The translations under genes and the position numbers were made by a program. A stretch of 64,000 nucleotides of DNA from VAZQ01 sp035263865 (GTDB lineage Bacteria; Pseudomonadota; Alphaproteobacteria; Rhizobiales; Xanthobacteraceae). How positions within the stretch are numbered: the stretch's first letter is position 1; each line of letters opens with the position of its first letter. This document shows positions 50,078 through 59,162 of the stretch, piece after piece. A model generated the notes under the pieces. That model ran no database searches. It was not told where the DNA came from and worked only from the letters and a program-made list of their open reading frames with translations. The DNA lies in the NCBI GenBank assembly GCA_035263865.1, contig DATFQX010000270.1, positions 29,170 to 93,169 of the forward strand. Reading direction: 5' to 3'.

Positions 50078-52395
50078 TCATCATCCTCAAGCGGTGCGTT
50101 GGCCTTCTCGCGCAGCGCGCGGAAGACGGCTTCGGGAGTGAGGGGAAGCGAGGTCAGGCGTACGCCGCAGGCGTCCTCGATCGCGTTGGCGATTGCGGGG
50201 GACACGCAAAAAGTCGCGGTCTCGCCCACGCCCTTGGCGCCGAACGGGCCGCTCGCGAGGTAAGAATCGACCGCCTCGTTCTCCATGATCTGCGGCACGT
50301 CTAGCATTGCCGGAATCTTGTAGTCGGCGAGCGAGGCGTTGGTCACCTGCCCGGCGTCGATGTGCATGTTCTCGAACATGGTGAAGCCGAGGTGCATCAA
50401 CACGGCGCCGGAAATCTGCGTCTCGACGATTTTCGGGTTCACCGGCCGGCCGCAGTCAACCGCGGTGATAAGGTGCGCGATGCGCACGCGCCCAGTCTCG
50501 GTGTCGACCTCGACCTCGGCGCCCGAGGCGGCGCACATCCAGAACGGCGTCACGTTATCGGTCAAGCCCGTCGCCGGATCGGGCGGCACGTAATCCGGCT
50601 TGTACGTACCGGTGCCCACGATATTGCCGGCCTGCATGCCGAATTTCTTCTTGAACAGATCCGGCAGCGGAATGTTGCTGCCCTCGGGCTCGCCGACCTC
50701 GCGCGCCATTGCCTTGATCTTTGCACGCGCCTCTTCGGCGGCAAGCCGCACCGCGTGGCCCATGTGGTAGAGCGAGCGCGATCCCAGCGTGCCCATGTCA
50801 TAGGGTGTCACATCGGTGTCGCGTGGCACGATCCGCACGGTTTCCGCGGGAATATCGAGCACCTCGCCGACAATCTGTGCCATCGCCGTGTCGGAGCCCT
50901 GTCCCATATCGATGGTGCCGCAATAGAGCGTGGTGCTGCCATCGCCTGCGATGGTGAGGTTCGCGACCGAGGTGGTCGGCGCGATCACTGCCTTGATCGC
51001 GACGGCAACGCCGCGGCCGCGGCGTTGCGCGCCGGTGCCAGGGGGAAGCGGCTTGCCCCAATTGAGCCGCTCGGCGACGCGATCGAGCACGGCCTCGAGT
51101 TGAACTTCGCGAACGATCTGCCCGGTCGCCTGCGGGCGTCCTTCGCGCAGAAGATTCTTGCGGCGGAATTCGAGCGGGTCGAGCTTGAGCGCGCGCGCCA
51201 TCATATCGGTGTGGCTCTCATAACCCCACACCAGTTGCGGGATGCCGAAACCGCGCAGCGCACCGGCGGGCGGCAGATTGGTGTAGAGCCCATAAGAGTC
51301 GACCCACACGTTGTCGATGTCGTAGGGGCCGGAAGCGGTAAAGCCGGACTTCTGCGTCACCCGCGGGCCGACGTCGGCATAGGCGCCGCCGTTCCAGTAC
51401 ACCTCGCATTTGCGCGCCGTGATGCGCCCGGTTTTGTCGACGCCAGTCTTGATACGGAATGTGCTCGGGTGTCGCGTGATGGTATAGAACTGCTCCTCCA
51501 TGGTGAGCGCGACCTTGACCGGCCGCCGCACAATCATGGAGAGCGCGGTCGCGAGCGCTTCCATCTTGATATACAGCTTTGCGCCGAAGCCGCCGCCGAG
51601 ATAAGGCACCTTGATGCGCACCCGGTTTTCCGGCCAGCCGAGCAGGCGCGCGATCTCGGTGCGCACGAACGAGGGGCCCTGGGTGGCGCTGTAGATCGTC
51701 ACGCCGTTTTCATTCCAATCGGCGATCGATGCGAACGGCTCGAGCGGAAGGTGCAGGACCTTCTGTGTGCGGAAGGTGTGCTCGAAGACGTGCGCGGCCT
51801 CGGCGAACGCGTTGTCGACGTTGCCGCGCCGCAGCTTGAAATCGAGCGCGACATTAGTGCCCTTGCGGCCTTTGAGGTGCTTGAGGTCGGCAAATGTGCC
51901 GGCGGGTTTTAGTTCCTCATGCACCAGCGTCTTGTTGTCGGCGGCCTCGATCTCGTCAAAGACGGCCGGCAGTTCCTCGTACTCGGCGACGATGAGCTGT
52001 GCCGCCTCCTCTGCAAGGTGGGGGTCGGCGGCGAGCACGACGGCGACCGGCTCGCCGACATAGTGCACCTTGTCGATCGCGAGGATCGGCTGGTCGTGGA
52101 ACGCAGGTCCGTAATATGGAGAAGGGATAACCTTGCATATATCCTCGGCGGTAATGACGCGATACACGCCACGTAATTTTGCTGCCGCGCTCACGTCGAT
52201 CGATTTGATGCGGCCGTGGGCGACGGTGCTGCGAAAGATCTTGGCCTGCAGCATGCCGGGAAGCCGCATCGTATGGGTGTATTCGGCGCGGCCGGTCACC
52301 TTGGCGCGCGCCTCGAGCCGCGGCAGTGAGCGGCCGACCTGCGCGCCGACTTTAGCGGGTGGGACCTGACTGCCTTGGGTCATGGTTGTTGCCAT
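50074..52395 (-). CDS. Molybdenum hydroxylase large subunit (xanthine dehydrogenase family, molybdopterin-binding)
   Basis: 773 residues. Features are AEYTHTMRLPGMLQAKIFRS, YVGEPVAVVLAADPHLAEEA, the Moco-binding VPYLGGGFGAKLYIKMEALA and GALRGFGIPQLVWGYESHTD, then IDMGQGSDTAMAQIVGEVLD and the catalytic Glu in SGPFGAKGVGETATFCVSPA. The CO-dehydrogenase signature AYxCSFR is absent (GALRGFG here), so it is not a true CoxL. It most likely hydroxylates or reduces a heterocyclic or aromatic substrate. It forms an operon with CoxG-, CoxM- and CoxS-like genes and ubiD. Confidence 0.93.
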   Translation of the reverse strand: MATTMTQGSQVPPAKVGAQVGRSLPRLEARAKVTGRAEYTHTMRLPGMLQAKIFRSTVAHGRIKSIDVSAAAKLRGVYRVITAEDICKVIPSPYYGPAFHDQPILAIDKVHYVGEPVAVVLAADPHLAEEAAQLIVAEYEELPAVFDEIEAADNKTLVHEELKPAGTFADLKHLKGRKGTNVALDFKLRRGNVDNAFAEAAHVFEHTFRTQKVLHLPLEPFASIADWNENGVTIYSATQGPSFVRTEIARLLGWPENRVRIKVPYLGGGFGAKLYIKMEALATALSMIVRRPVKVALTMEEQFYTITRHPSTFRIKTGVDKTGRITARKCEVYWNGGAYADVGPRVTQKSGFTASGPYDIDNVWVDSYGLYTNLPPAGALRGFGIPQLVWGYESHTDMMARALKLDPLEFRRKNLLREGRPQATGQIVREVQLEAVLDRVAERLNWGKPLPPGTGAQRRGRGVAVAIKAVIAPTTSVANLTIAGDGSTTLYCGTIDMGQGSDTAMAQIVGEVLDIPAETVRIVPRDTDVTPYDMGTLGSRSLYHMGHAVRLAAEEARAKIKAMAREVGEPEGSNIPLPDLFKKKFGMQAGNIVGTGTYKPDYVPPDPATGLTDNVTPFWMCAASGAEVEVDTETGRVRIAHLITAVDCGRPVNPKIVETQISGAVLMHLGFTMFENMHIDAGQVTNASLADYKIPAMLDVPQIMENEAVDSYLASGPFGAKGVGETATFCVSPAIANAIEDACGVRLTSLPLTPEAVFRALREKANAPLEDDE

Positions 52396-52407
52396 GCGTT
52401 TGCGTTC

Positions 52408-53271
52408 TCAGCTGTTGAGCGCCTGGCGCAGCGCGCGCCGGACATGGACGCGCGTGAGCTCGCGTTTGTAGCCGGCCGAGCCGCGCACGTCGGAGATGCA
52501 CTCGGCCTCATCCGCCGCTGCATCGCCGGCGCGTGCAAGGGTCTTCTCGTCGATGCTCGCGCCGGCGAGCAACCGTTCCACCCCCTTGAGGCGCGTGGCC
52601 CGCTCGGTCGCGGCGCTGATCACGACGCGCGCGGATTTCACGGTTGCGCCTTCGGCCTCGAGTGCGACCGCAACGCCGAGTGCGGGCCAGTCCTCAGCCG
52701 AGCCGGTGGTGACCTTGAGATAGGCGGCGCGCGCTCGGCCTTGCGGCGGGATGCGCAACTCCGTGATCAGCTCGTTCTTGGCCAGCACCGTCTCGAAGTA
52801 TCCGGTGAAGAGATCCTCGACCGCGATGGTGCGTGCGGTGGCGCCGTTGGGTGCGGCCACCGCGACCTCGCCCGAGAGGGCTACGAGAACCGGCGGCAAG
52901 TCCATGTGGGGATCGCCGTGGGCGAGATTGCCACCGATCGTCGCCACGTTGCGCACGCGGATATTGGAGAGGCGACGCATCATGCGCGGGATCACGGGAG
53001 CAGCGCGCGCCACTTCCGCGGAGCGTTCGACCGCCGCGAGCGGGGTCATCGCGCCGATAATGAGAGCGCCGTTCTTTCCGGTGGCGATTCCTGAATTCAG
53101 CGGAGCGAGTTTGCGCAAGCTCACGAGGCGTCGGGGGCGGAATACGCCCGCCTTCATCATGAGCATCAGCGCGGTGCCGCCGGCGATCGGCCGCACGCTG
53201 GGGTCCTCCGGGTCGAGGAGCGCGATAGCTTCGGATAGCGAGGCGGGCTCGACGAGTTCGAACGGGGTCAT
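52408..53271 (-). CDS. Molybdenum hydroxylase medium subunit, FAD-binding (CoxM-like)
   Basis: 287 residues. FAD-binding motifs are VRPIAGGTALMLMMKAGVFR and NVATIGGNLAHGDPHMDLPP (the TIGGN motif), followed by the CO_deh_flav_C domain with YLKVTTGSAEDWPALGVAVA. It transfers electrons from the 2Fe-2S subunit. Its start overlaps the CoxG-like stop by four bases (ATGA-type), and the large subunit follows after 12 bases. Confidence 0.93.
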   Translation of the reverse strand: MTPFELVEPASLSEAIALLDPEDPSVRPIAGGTALMLMMKAGVFRPRRLVSLRKLAPLNSGIATGKNGALIIGAMTPLAAVERSAEVARAAPVIPRMMRRLSNIRVRNVATIGGNLAHGDPHMDLPPVLVALSGEVAVAAPNGATARTIAVEDLFTGYFETVLAKNELITELRIPPQGRARAAYLKVTTGSAEDWPALGVAVALEAEGATVKSARVVISAATERATRLKGVERLLAGASIDEKTLARAGDAAADEAECISDVRGSAGYKRELTRVHVRRALRQALNS

Positions 53272-53726
53272 GTCTCGGACTTGGACTCGGTGAATGCCGC
53301 GCGCATGCGTTCGGTGAACTGCCGTTCCATCTCCTTGGCCTTGGCACGCAGCACCGGCTGGCCGAGGCTGCCGAGCTTGCCGGTAAGCGCCGCGTCGACC
53401 TCGTAGCTTACCTTGGTCGCGCCGTCATCCTCGGTCAGCCGGGTCAGCGAACGCGCGGTGAGCCGCCCGACGATTCCGATCGGGGTGCCCTCGATCTTGG
53501 CCTCGATCTCACGCGGCGGATCGACGCGCGCGACCTCGACCATGACATTGAACTTGAACTTGAGATACGCGACCTTGGTGTCGAGGACCGCCGTATAATG
53601 GTCGCCGTCGATTTCAGTCAAATCCTGCACGCCTTCGACGCAGGAGGCGAAGAAGCGCGCATCGCGTAGCTTGGCGAACACCGCCGCGCGCGGCGCGTTG
53701 AGCCGGATATCGCCGGCGAACTTCAT
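53268..53726 (-). CDS. SRPBCC / CoxG-like protein
   Basis: 152 residues. The pattern MKFAGDIRLNAPRAAVFAKL, then CVEGVQDLTEIDGDHYTAVL and RLTEDDGATKVSYEVDAALT matches carbon monoxide dehydrogenase subunit G (PF06240). CoxG-type proteins bind membranes or help deliver the hydroxylase. It is the first gene of the leftward operon CoxG-M-L-S, ubiD, hydrolase; the promoter should lie in the 53727-54058 gap. Confidence 0.9.
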   Translation of the reverse strand: MKFAGDIRLNAPRAAVFAKLRDARFFASCVEGVQDLTEIDGDHYTAVLDTKVAYLKFKFNVMVEVARVDPPREIEAKIEGTPIGIVGRLTARSLTRLTEDDGATKVSYEVDAALTGKLGSLGQPVLRAKAKEMERQFTERMRAAFTESKSET

Positions 53727-54058
53727 CTTGTCACCGGCGCGGCGCGCGCCGCTGTTCGCAGGTCTGGGCTATGCACGCAAAAACAAGTCCGGGCGCAGCA
53801 GCCCCAACGGAAGGGGCAGGAGGGCCGCTGGCGAATAGTCGCGCATCGATCAGGTGAGGTCAAAGCCAACCGACCGGGGCGATTTACAGTTCATGCGGAC
53901 CGGGCCCCCTAAGGCCGCGACTGTAAGTGACTGTGGGTGCGGCGAACTCAGCCCCCAAAAATGGTGTTATTTTACCAGCTTCGGATGGAACGGATCAGGC
54001 TTTCGGGAGTTGTTTGCGGCGCTCGAGTGGAGGACGGAGGAAGTCGGAGAGGGACGCC
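53727..54058. other. Intergenic region upstream of the CoxG-like operon
   Basis: About 330 bases that must hold the promoter of the leftward molybdenum-hydroxylase operon and probably that of the small gene at 54059. A slightly A/T-rich stretch (ATGGTGTTATTTTACCAGC, about 53960-53982) could be an operator-like inverted repeat (TGGT/ACCA), but this is weak. No gene is seen. Confidence 0.35.
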
Positions 54059-54160
54059 ATGTGGATTTCGTTGTTTACGCTGGTGTGCGGAGTGGCGGTC
54101 TGTCTGAGTGTGGCAGCCGTGATGATGGAACGCGGGGGGCTGCAGCTCCTGCGCCGGTAA
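54059..54160 (+). CDS. Candidate 33-residue membrane microprotein
   Basis: An ATG at 54059 follows GGAGAGGGACGCC, an acceptable ribosome site. It encodes MWISLFTLVCGVAVCLSVAA followed by VMMERGGLQLLRR, one clear membrane helix with a short basic tail. A strong hairpin with a T-tract lies 28 bases after the stop. The combination of ribosome site, helix and terminator supports a real small gene, but no family was recognised and there is no comparative evidence. Confidence 0.45.
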   Translation: MWISLFTLVCGVAVCLSVAAVMMERGGLQLLRR

Positions 54161-54187
54161 ACATCGAAACATGGCGGGACCTGAGCA

Positions 54188-54218
54188 GCGGGCGGCCCCG
54201 GGCCGCCCGCATCGTTTT
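54188..54218 (+). terminator. Rho-independent terminator after the microprotein
   Basis: Perfect 10-bp stem: GCGGGCGGCC (54188-54197), loop CCG, GGCCGCCCGC (54201-54210), then ATCGTTTT. The best intrinsic terminator seen in the window. The following 330 bases to 54548 show no other feature. Confidence 0.75.
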
Positions 54219-54548
54219 GGCTGACAACCCGTATAGCCGCCGTTCTCCCGGGTGGGCGTCGCCCAAACCCTAAGTACAACAGCGTCGTCGTTGATCCGGG
54301 AGTGCCACAGCATGGCGATCTCCCCCCTCGGCAGCCGACGACATAGCCCGTGAAACCCGGCGTGAACGCCGTTGGGGTGCTGCGCTGCGCCCAACGCGTC
54401 TGCTCGCGCAGGTCTATCTAAACTTGCCGATCCCAGCGAGAAATTTGCTGCCGTCTCCCGCCATCGCGCGCGCGGCGCGATTGTCGTTTTGCCCAAATTA
54501 TCGTCTCTTTAGCCGTCGGCACGTGGTCTCGGCCGGAACGGAAAAGTC

Positions 54549-57500
54549 ATGTCCTCATCCCTGCTAATGACGCGGCGGTTCGCGCCTCTGTTCTGGACCC
54601 AGTTCTTCTCGGCATTCAGCGACAATTTTCTCAAGAACGCGCTGGTCTTTCTCATTCTATTCCATATTGCCGGCCCCGACGCCGAGGCACTCATCACGCT
54701 CGCGGCTGCGGTTTTCATAGCGCCCTATTTCTTTCTGTCCGCGCTCGGGGGTGAACTCGCCGACCGCTACGACAAAGCTGTTGTGGCCCGGAGGCTAAAA
54801 TTTTCCGAAATCGGCATCGCGTTCATTGCAGTGGCCGGCTTCGGCCTGCATTCGGTGGTGCTGTTGTTCATCGCGCTGTTTCTGTTTGGGGTGATCGCCG
54901 CGCTGTTCGGGCCGATCAAATACGGCATTCTTCCCGACCATCTCGCCCGCTCCGAACTTCCAGCCGGCAATGCGCTGGTGGAAGGCGCGACCTTCATCTC
55001 AATCCTGCTGGGGACCATCGTCGGCGGCATCGCTGCCAAGGACGGCGGCGATCCCGCGCATTTCGCCTTCCTGATGATCGTGTTCTCGCTTCTGTGCTGG
55101 GGCGCGAGCCTGTTCATTCCCCGCACGGGCCAGGGGGCGCCCGATCTCAAGGTGCAGAAGAACGTTCTCGTCTCGACGATCGGCCTCTTGAACTTCCTGC
55201 GCGAAGATCCACGGATGTGGTGGGGCGCGCTGGTGACCAGTTGGTTCTGGTTGGTCGGAGCCGTCTCGCTATCGCTGATGCCGCCGCTGGTCAAGAACGT
55301 GCTCGGCGGCAACGAGGAGGTGGTGACCACCTGTCTCGCGATCTTCTCGATATCGATCGCGATCGGCTCCGGGCTTGCGGCCTGGCTCGCCGCCGGACGC
55401 ATCATTCTGTTGCCTACCGTGATCGGTGCCGTGCTGCTGGGTGCATCCGCCATCGATCTCGGCGCCTCCACCCTCGGCGCTCCTCCTATTCCAGGCCTCG
55501 GTGGCTATTTTGCTGCCTTCACGAGCGGGCGCGGCATTCGATTGGCGCTTGATCTCGCCGGGCTCGCCATCGCGGGCGGGCTGTTCATCGTCCCGACGTT
55601 TGCGGCGGTGCAGGCCTGGGCCGGCGTCGACCGCCGCGCGCGTGTGGTGGCGGCCGTCAACGTACTCAACGCCGCGTTCATGGCGGGAAGCACGGTGATC
55701 GTCGCCATGCTGGAGACGGCGGGCATGACGACATCACAGCTTTTCCTCTTGCTCGGCGTGGCAAGCCTCGCGGTGGCGGTCGCTGTCGGCCGCACCATGC
55801 CCGCGAGCGCGCTCAGCGATGCGCTCTCGATCATTTATCGTGCGCTGTTCCGAATGGAGGTCAAAGGCATCGACAACCTCGTCAAAGCTGGATCCAATCG
55901 GATCATCGCGCTCAACCACGTGAGCTTCCTCGACGCGGGGCTCGCATTGTCGTTGCTCGACAACAAGCCGGTGTTTGCCATCGACGTCGGCATTGCCAAG
56001 CTCTGGTGGGTGCGACCGTTCGTCATGCTGACCAATGCGATGCAGCTGGATCCCCTCAAGCCGATGGCGGTGCGCTCCCTGATCGAGGCAGTGAAAGCAG
56101 GCAACCCCCTCATCATCTTTCCCGAAGGGCGCATCACCGTCACCGGCAGCCTGATGAAGGTCTATGACGGCGCTGCCCTGGTCGCGGACAAGGCGAATGC
56201 CGAGGTCGTGCCCGTCCGCATCGAAGGCCTGGAGCAGACGCCATTCAGCCGGCTCAAGCGTGGTCAGGTGCGCCGGCGCTGGTTCCCCAAGGTGACAGTG
56301 ACGATTCTCGAGCCGGTGAAGCTCACCGTCGACCCCGAGCTCAAGGGGCGCAAGCGTCGCCTCGCCGCCGGGGCCGCGCTCTACGGCATCATGTCCGATC
56401 TCGTGTTCCGCACCACCTCGACAGACCGCACCATTGTCGAGGCGGTCGTGCAAGCCGCGCAAACGCACGGACGACGTCGCGTCGCGATCGAAGACCCTGT
56501 GTCGGGGACGCTCTCCTACAAACGTCTGCTTGTCGGCGCCGCTATCCTCGGCGCCAAGCTCATGCCGATGGCGCGAGAAGGACGCGCCATCGGGATCATG
56601 CTGCCGAATGCGAATGGCGCCGTCGTGACCATTCTCGGATTGATGACCGCAGGCCGCGTGCCGGCAATGATCAATTTTACATCCGGCGCCGCCAATATCC
56701 TCTCCGCCTGCAGGGCCGCCCAGATCGATACCATTCTCTCGTCACGGGCCTTCATCGAAAAGGCTCGGCTCGGCAATTTGGTCGCTGCCATCGAAAAGGC
56801 GGTCAGGATCATCTATCTCGAGGACATTCGCGCCGGCATCACACTCGCCGACAAGGTCCGCGGCCTCATCAATGCCGACAAGCCGCTGGTCGTGCGCAAG
56901 CCCGACGATTGGGCGGCGATCCTGTTCACGTCAGGATCGGAGGGCGTGCCCAAGGGCGTCGTGCTCTCCCATCGCAATATGCTGGCAAACGCCGCGCAGG
57001 CCGCGGCCCGCATCGATTTCGGCCGCGAGGACAAGGTGTTCAATGTTCTGCCGGTGTTCCACTCCTTCGGGCTGACCGTCGGGGTGATGCTGCCGCTGGT
57101 CTTCGGCGTGCGCGTCTATCTCTATCCGTCGCCGCTGCATTACCGCACGGTGGCCGAGCTGATCTATGCGGTGGACGCCACGATCATGTTCGGGACCGAC
57201 ACATTTCTCGCAGGGTATGCGCGGGTCGCGCATCCTTATGATTTTCGCTCGCTACGTTACATCCTGGCCGGCGCGGAGCCGGTCAAGGAGACGACGCGGC
57301 GCACCTATATGGAGAAGTTCGGTCTGCGCATTCTCGAGGGCTACGGCGTGACCGAGACCGCGCCGGCACTCGCCTTGAACACACCGATGTTCAACAAGTT
57401 CGGCACCGTTGGCCGCATCCTGCCCGGCATGGAAGCGCGCCTGGAGAAGGTCGAAGGGGTCGAGGAGGGCGGCCGGCTTTACGTGCGCGGACCAAATGTG

Positions 57501-57968
57501 ATGCTCGGCTATCTCAAAGCCGACGATCCCGGCGTGCTCGAGCGGCCGGTCGAAGGCTGGCACGATACCGGCGATATCGTCACCATCGACGAGCAGGGCT
57601 TCCTCACCATCAAAGGCCGCGCCCGGCGCTTCGCGAAAGTCGGAGGCGAAATGATCTCGCTCGCTGCGGTCGAGGCGCTGGCCTCGGAACTGTGGCCGAA
57701 TGCGCTATCCGCCGTCGTCGCCGTGCCCGATCCGCGCCGGGGCGAGCGGCTCATTCTGATCACCCAGCAGAAAGGCGCGACTAGGACGGATTTTCAGGGC
57801 TTCGCCAAGGCAAAGCACGCCTCCGATCTAATGATTCCATCCGAGGTCTGGGTGCTCGACAAACTTCCTGTGCTCGCCACCGGCAAGGCCGACATGGTGG
57901 CGGTGGGCAGGCTCGTCGAGGAGCGGCTCGCCGCCAAGCCGGATACCATGGCGCGCGCGAGCGCATGA
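54549..57968 (+). CDS. MFS transporter - PlsC acyltransferase - AMP-dependent ligase fusion (Aas / LplT-like lysophospholipid acylation)
   Basis: 1139 residues with three domains. Residues 1-410 form a 12-helix MFS carrier similar to LplT (FWTQFFSAFSDNFLKNALVF, FGPIKYGILPDHL). Residues about 430-630 form a PlsC acyltransferase with the HxxxxD motif in ALNHVSFLDAGLALS and IIFPEGRITVTGSLMKVYDG. Residues about 640-1130 are an acyl-AMP ligase with LFTSGSEGVPKGVVLSHRN, LEGYGVTETAPALAL and TGKADMVAVGRL. The fusion combines import of lysophospholipid, fatty acid activation and re-acylation, as Aas plus LplT do in E. coli. It overlaps the next gene by four bases. Confidence 0.9.
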   Translation: MSSSLLMTRRFAPLFWTQFFSAFSDNFLKNALVFLILFHIAGPDAEALITLAAAVFIAPYFFLSALGGELADRYDKAVVARRLKFSEIGIAFIAVAGFGLHSVVLLFIALFLFGVIAALFGPIKYGILPDHLARSELPAGNALVEGATFISILLGTIVGGIAAKDGGDPAHFAFLMIVFSLLCWGASLFIPRTGQGAPDLKVQKNVLVSTIGLLNFLREDPRMWWGALVTSWFWLVGAVSLSLMPPLVKNVLGGNEEVVTTCLAIFSISIAIGSGLAAWLAAGRIILLPTVIGAVLLGASAIDLGASTLGAPPIPGLGGYFAAFTSGRGIRLALDLAGLAIAGGLFIVPTFAAVQAWAGVDRRARVVAAVNVLNAAFMAGSTVIVAMLETAGMTTSQLFLLLGVASLAVAVAVGRTMPASALSDALSIIYRALFRMEVKGIDNLVKAGSNRIIALNHVSFLDAGLALSLLDNKPVFAIDVGIAKLWWVRPFVMLTNAMQLDPLKPMAVRSLIEAVKAGNPLIIFPEGRITVTGSLMKVYDGAALVADKANAEVVPVRIEGLEQTPFSRLKRGQVRRRWFPKVTVTILEPVKLTVDPELKGRKRRLAAGAALYGIMSDLVFRTTSTDRTIVEAVVQAAQTHGRRRVAIEDPVSGTLSYKRLLVGAAILGAKLMPMAREGRAIGIMLPNANGAVVTILGLMTAGRVPAMINFTSGAANILSACRAAQIDTILSSRAFIEKARLGNLVAAIEKAVRIIYLEDIRAGITLADKVRGLINADKPLVVRKPDDWAAILFTSGSEGVPKGVVLSHRNMLANAAQAAARIDFGREDKVFNVLPVFHSFGLTVGVMLPLVFGVRVYLYPSPLHYRTVAELIYAVDATIMFGTDTFLAGYARVAHPYDFRSLRYILAGAEPVKETTRRTYMEKFGLRILEGYGVTETAPALALNTPMFNKFGTVGRILPGMEARLEKVEGVEEGGRLYVRGPNVMLGYLKADDPGVLERPVEGWHDTGDIVTIDEQGFLTIKGRARRFAKVGGEMISLAAVEALASELWPNALSAVVAVPDPRRGERLILITQQKGATRTDFQGFAKAKHASDLMIPSEVWVLDKLPVLATGKADMVAVGRLVEERLAAKPDTMARASA

Positions 57969-59155
57969 CCGAGAGTGATTGGCCGACGCTGCCGCCGCGG
58001 CTCAAGCCGCTTCTCGAGGCGGAATATCCGCATTTCAGCGCGGCCGAGATGGCGCGCCGGCGCGCCGCGGTCGAGGCGGCGCTTGCCGAAGCGAACTGCG
58101 ACCATCTCGTATTCTACGGTGCGAACCGCGCCGGCTCGGCAGTGCAGTGGCTCACCCAATGGCCTGTGACGGTAGAGGCAATCGGCGTATTCACGCCTGG
58201 CGAGCGTGACGCGTTGTTCGTACAGTGGATCAACCATGCGCCGCTGGCAAAGCGGCTCGCGAGCGAGGCCGAGGTCAGCTGGGGCGGTGAATCATCGATC
58301 GGCGCTGTCATTGGGGTGCTGGAAAAACGGGGCGCGCGTGAAAATCGCGTCGGCGTCATTGGCCCGCTGGGTTTCGCCCAGCACGCGGCGCTCGTGGCGC
58401 GCTTCGGCAAAGTCGCCGACCTGAACCGCGTGTATGTGCGGTTGCGACGCGTGAAATCGCAGGAAGAGATCGACTGGCTGCGGATCGGCGCTTGGCTCAG
58501 CGATCGCGGCATGGCGGGACTGCGGGACGGACTTGCGATCGGGCTGACCGAGCGCGCGCTCGGTGACCTGGTCGAACGCGCTTACATGCGCGAAGGCGGC
58601 ACCAACGTCATCCACTTTATCGGTACGACGTCCATGCACGATCCGCGACTGGGCGTGCCGGTGCAGTTTCCATCGACGCGGCGCGTCGCGAAAGGTGACA
58701 TCGTTTTCGCGGAGATCAGCGCGGCATTTTGGGATCATTCCGGGCAGGTGCTGCGCAGCTTCGCGCTGGGCGAGGAGCCGCCGCCGCTCTATCGCGCGCT
58801 GCACACCGCAGCCGACGCAGCGTTCGACGCGGTCGCCGCGCTGCTCAAGGCGGGCACGCTGCCGGCGCAAGTGATCGAAGCCGCCGGCGTCATCGAAGAT
58901 GCGGGGTTCACCATCATCGATGATCTTCTGCACGGCTATGGCGGTGGGTATTTTCCGCCCATCCTCGGCAGCAAGAGCCGCCCCGCCGGATCAATTCCGC
59001 AGGAGCCGTTTGAGGCCGGCATGACGGTCGTGGTGCAGCCGAATGTGGTCATGCGGGACGGCACGGCGGGCGTGCAGACCGGCGAGCTGTTGCTGATCAC
59101 GAATGGCGGCGTCGAGCGGCTGCATTCGTTCCCGCGCGGTTTTGCGCGGGTGTGA
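57965..59155 (+). CDS. M24 (aminopeptidase P / creatinase fold) protein with altered metal site
   Basis: 396 residues; ATG at 57965 overlaps the upstream stop (ATGA), so translation is coupled. An N-terminal creatinase-like domain is followed by the pita-bread fold with VKSQEEIDWLRIGAWLSDRG and IEDAGFTIIDDLLHGYGGGY. The usual metal aspartates near GDIVFAEISAAFWDHSGQVL are not clearly present (E and H instead of the D-x10-D pair). A His (HGYGGG) and a late Glu (VQTGELLLI) remain. It may be a non-metallo creatinase-type hydrolase or a pseudoenzyme. Coupling to the phospholipid acylation gene is unexplained. Confidence 0.82.
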   Translation: MTESDWPTLPPRLKPLLEAEYPHFSAAEMARRRAAVEAALAEANCDHLVFYGANRAGSAVQWLTQWPVTVEAIGVFTPGERDALFVQWINHAPLAKRLASEAEVSWGGESSIGAVIGVLEKRGARENRVGVIGPLGFAQHAALVARFGKVADLNRVYVRLRRVKSQEEIDWLRIGAWLSDRGMAGLRDGLAIGLTERALGDLVERAYMREGGTNVIHFIGTTSMHDPRLGVPVQFPSTRRVAKGDIVFAEISAAFWDHSGQVLRSFALGEEPPPLYRALHTAADAAFDAVAALLKAGTLPAQVIEAAGVIEDAGFTIIDDLLHGYGGGYFPPILGSKSRPAGSIPQEPFEAGMTVVVQPNVVMRDGTAGVQTGELLLITNGGVERLHSFPRGFARV

Positions 59156-59162
59156 GGGCCAT

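Noticed and set aside
50074..53726. True aerobic CO dehydrogenase (coxMSL).
   Set aside because: The large subunit has GALRGFG in place of the AYxCSFR active-site loop, and the operon contains ubiD instead of coxDEF.
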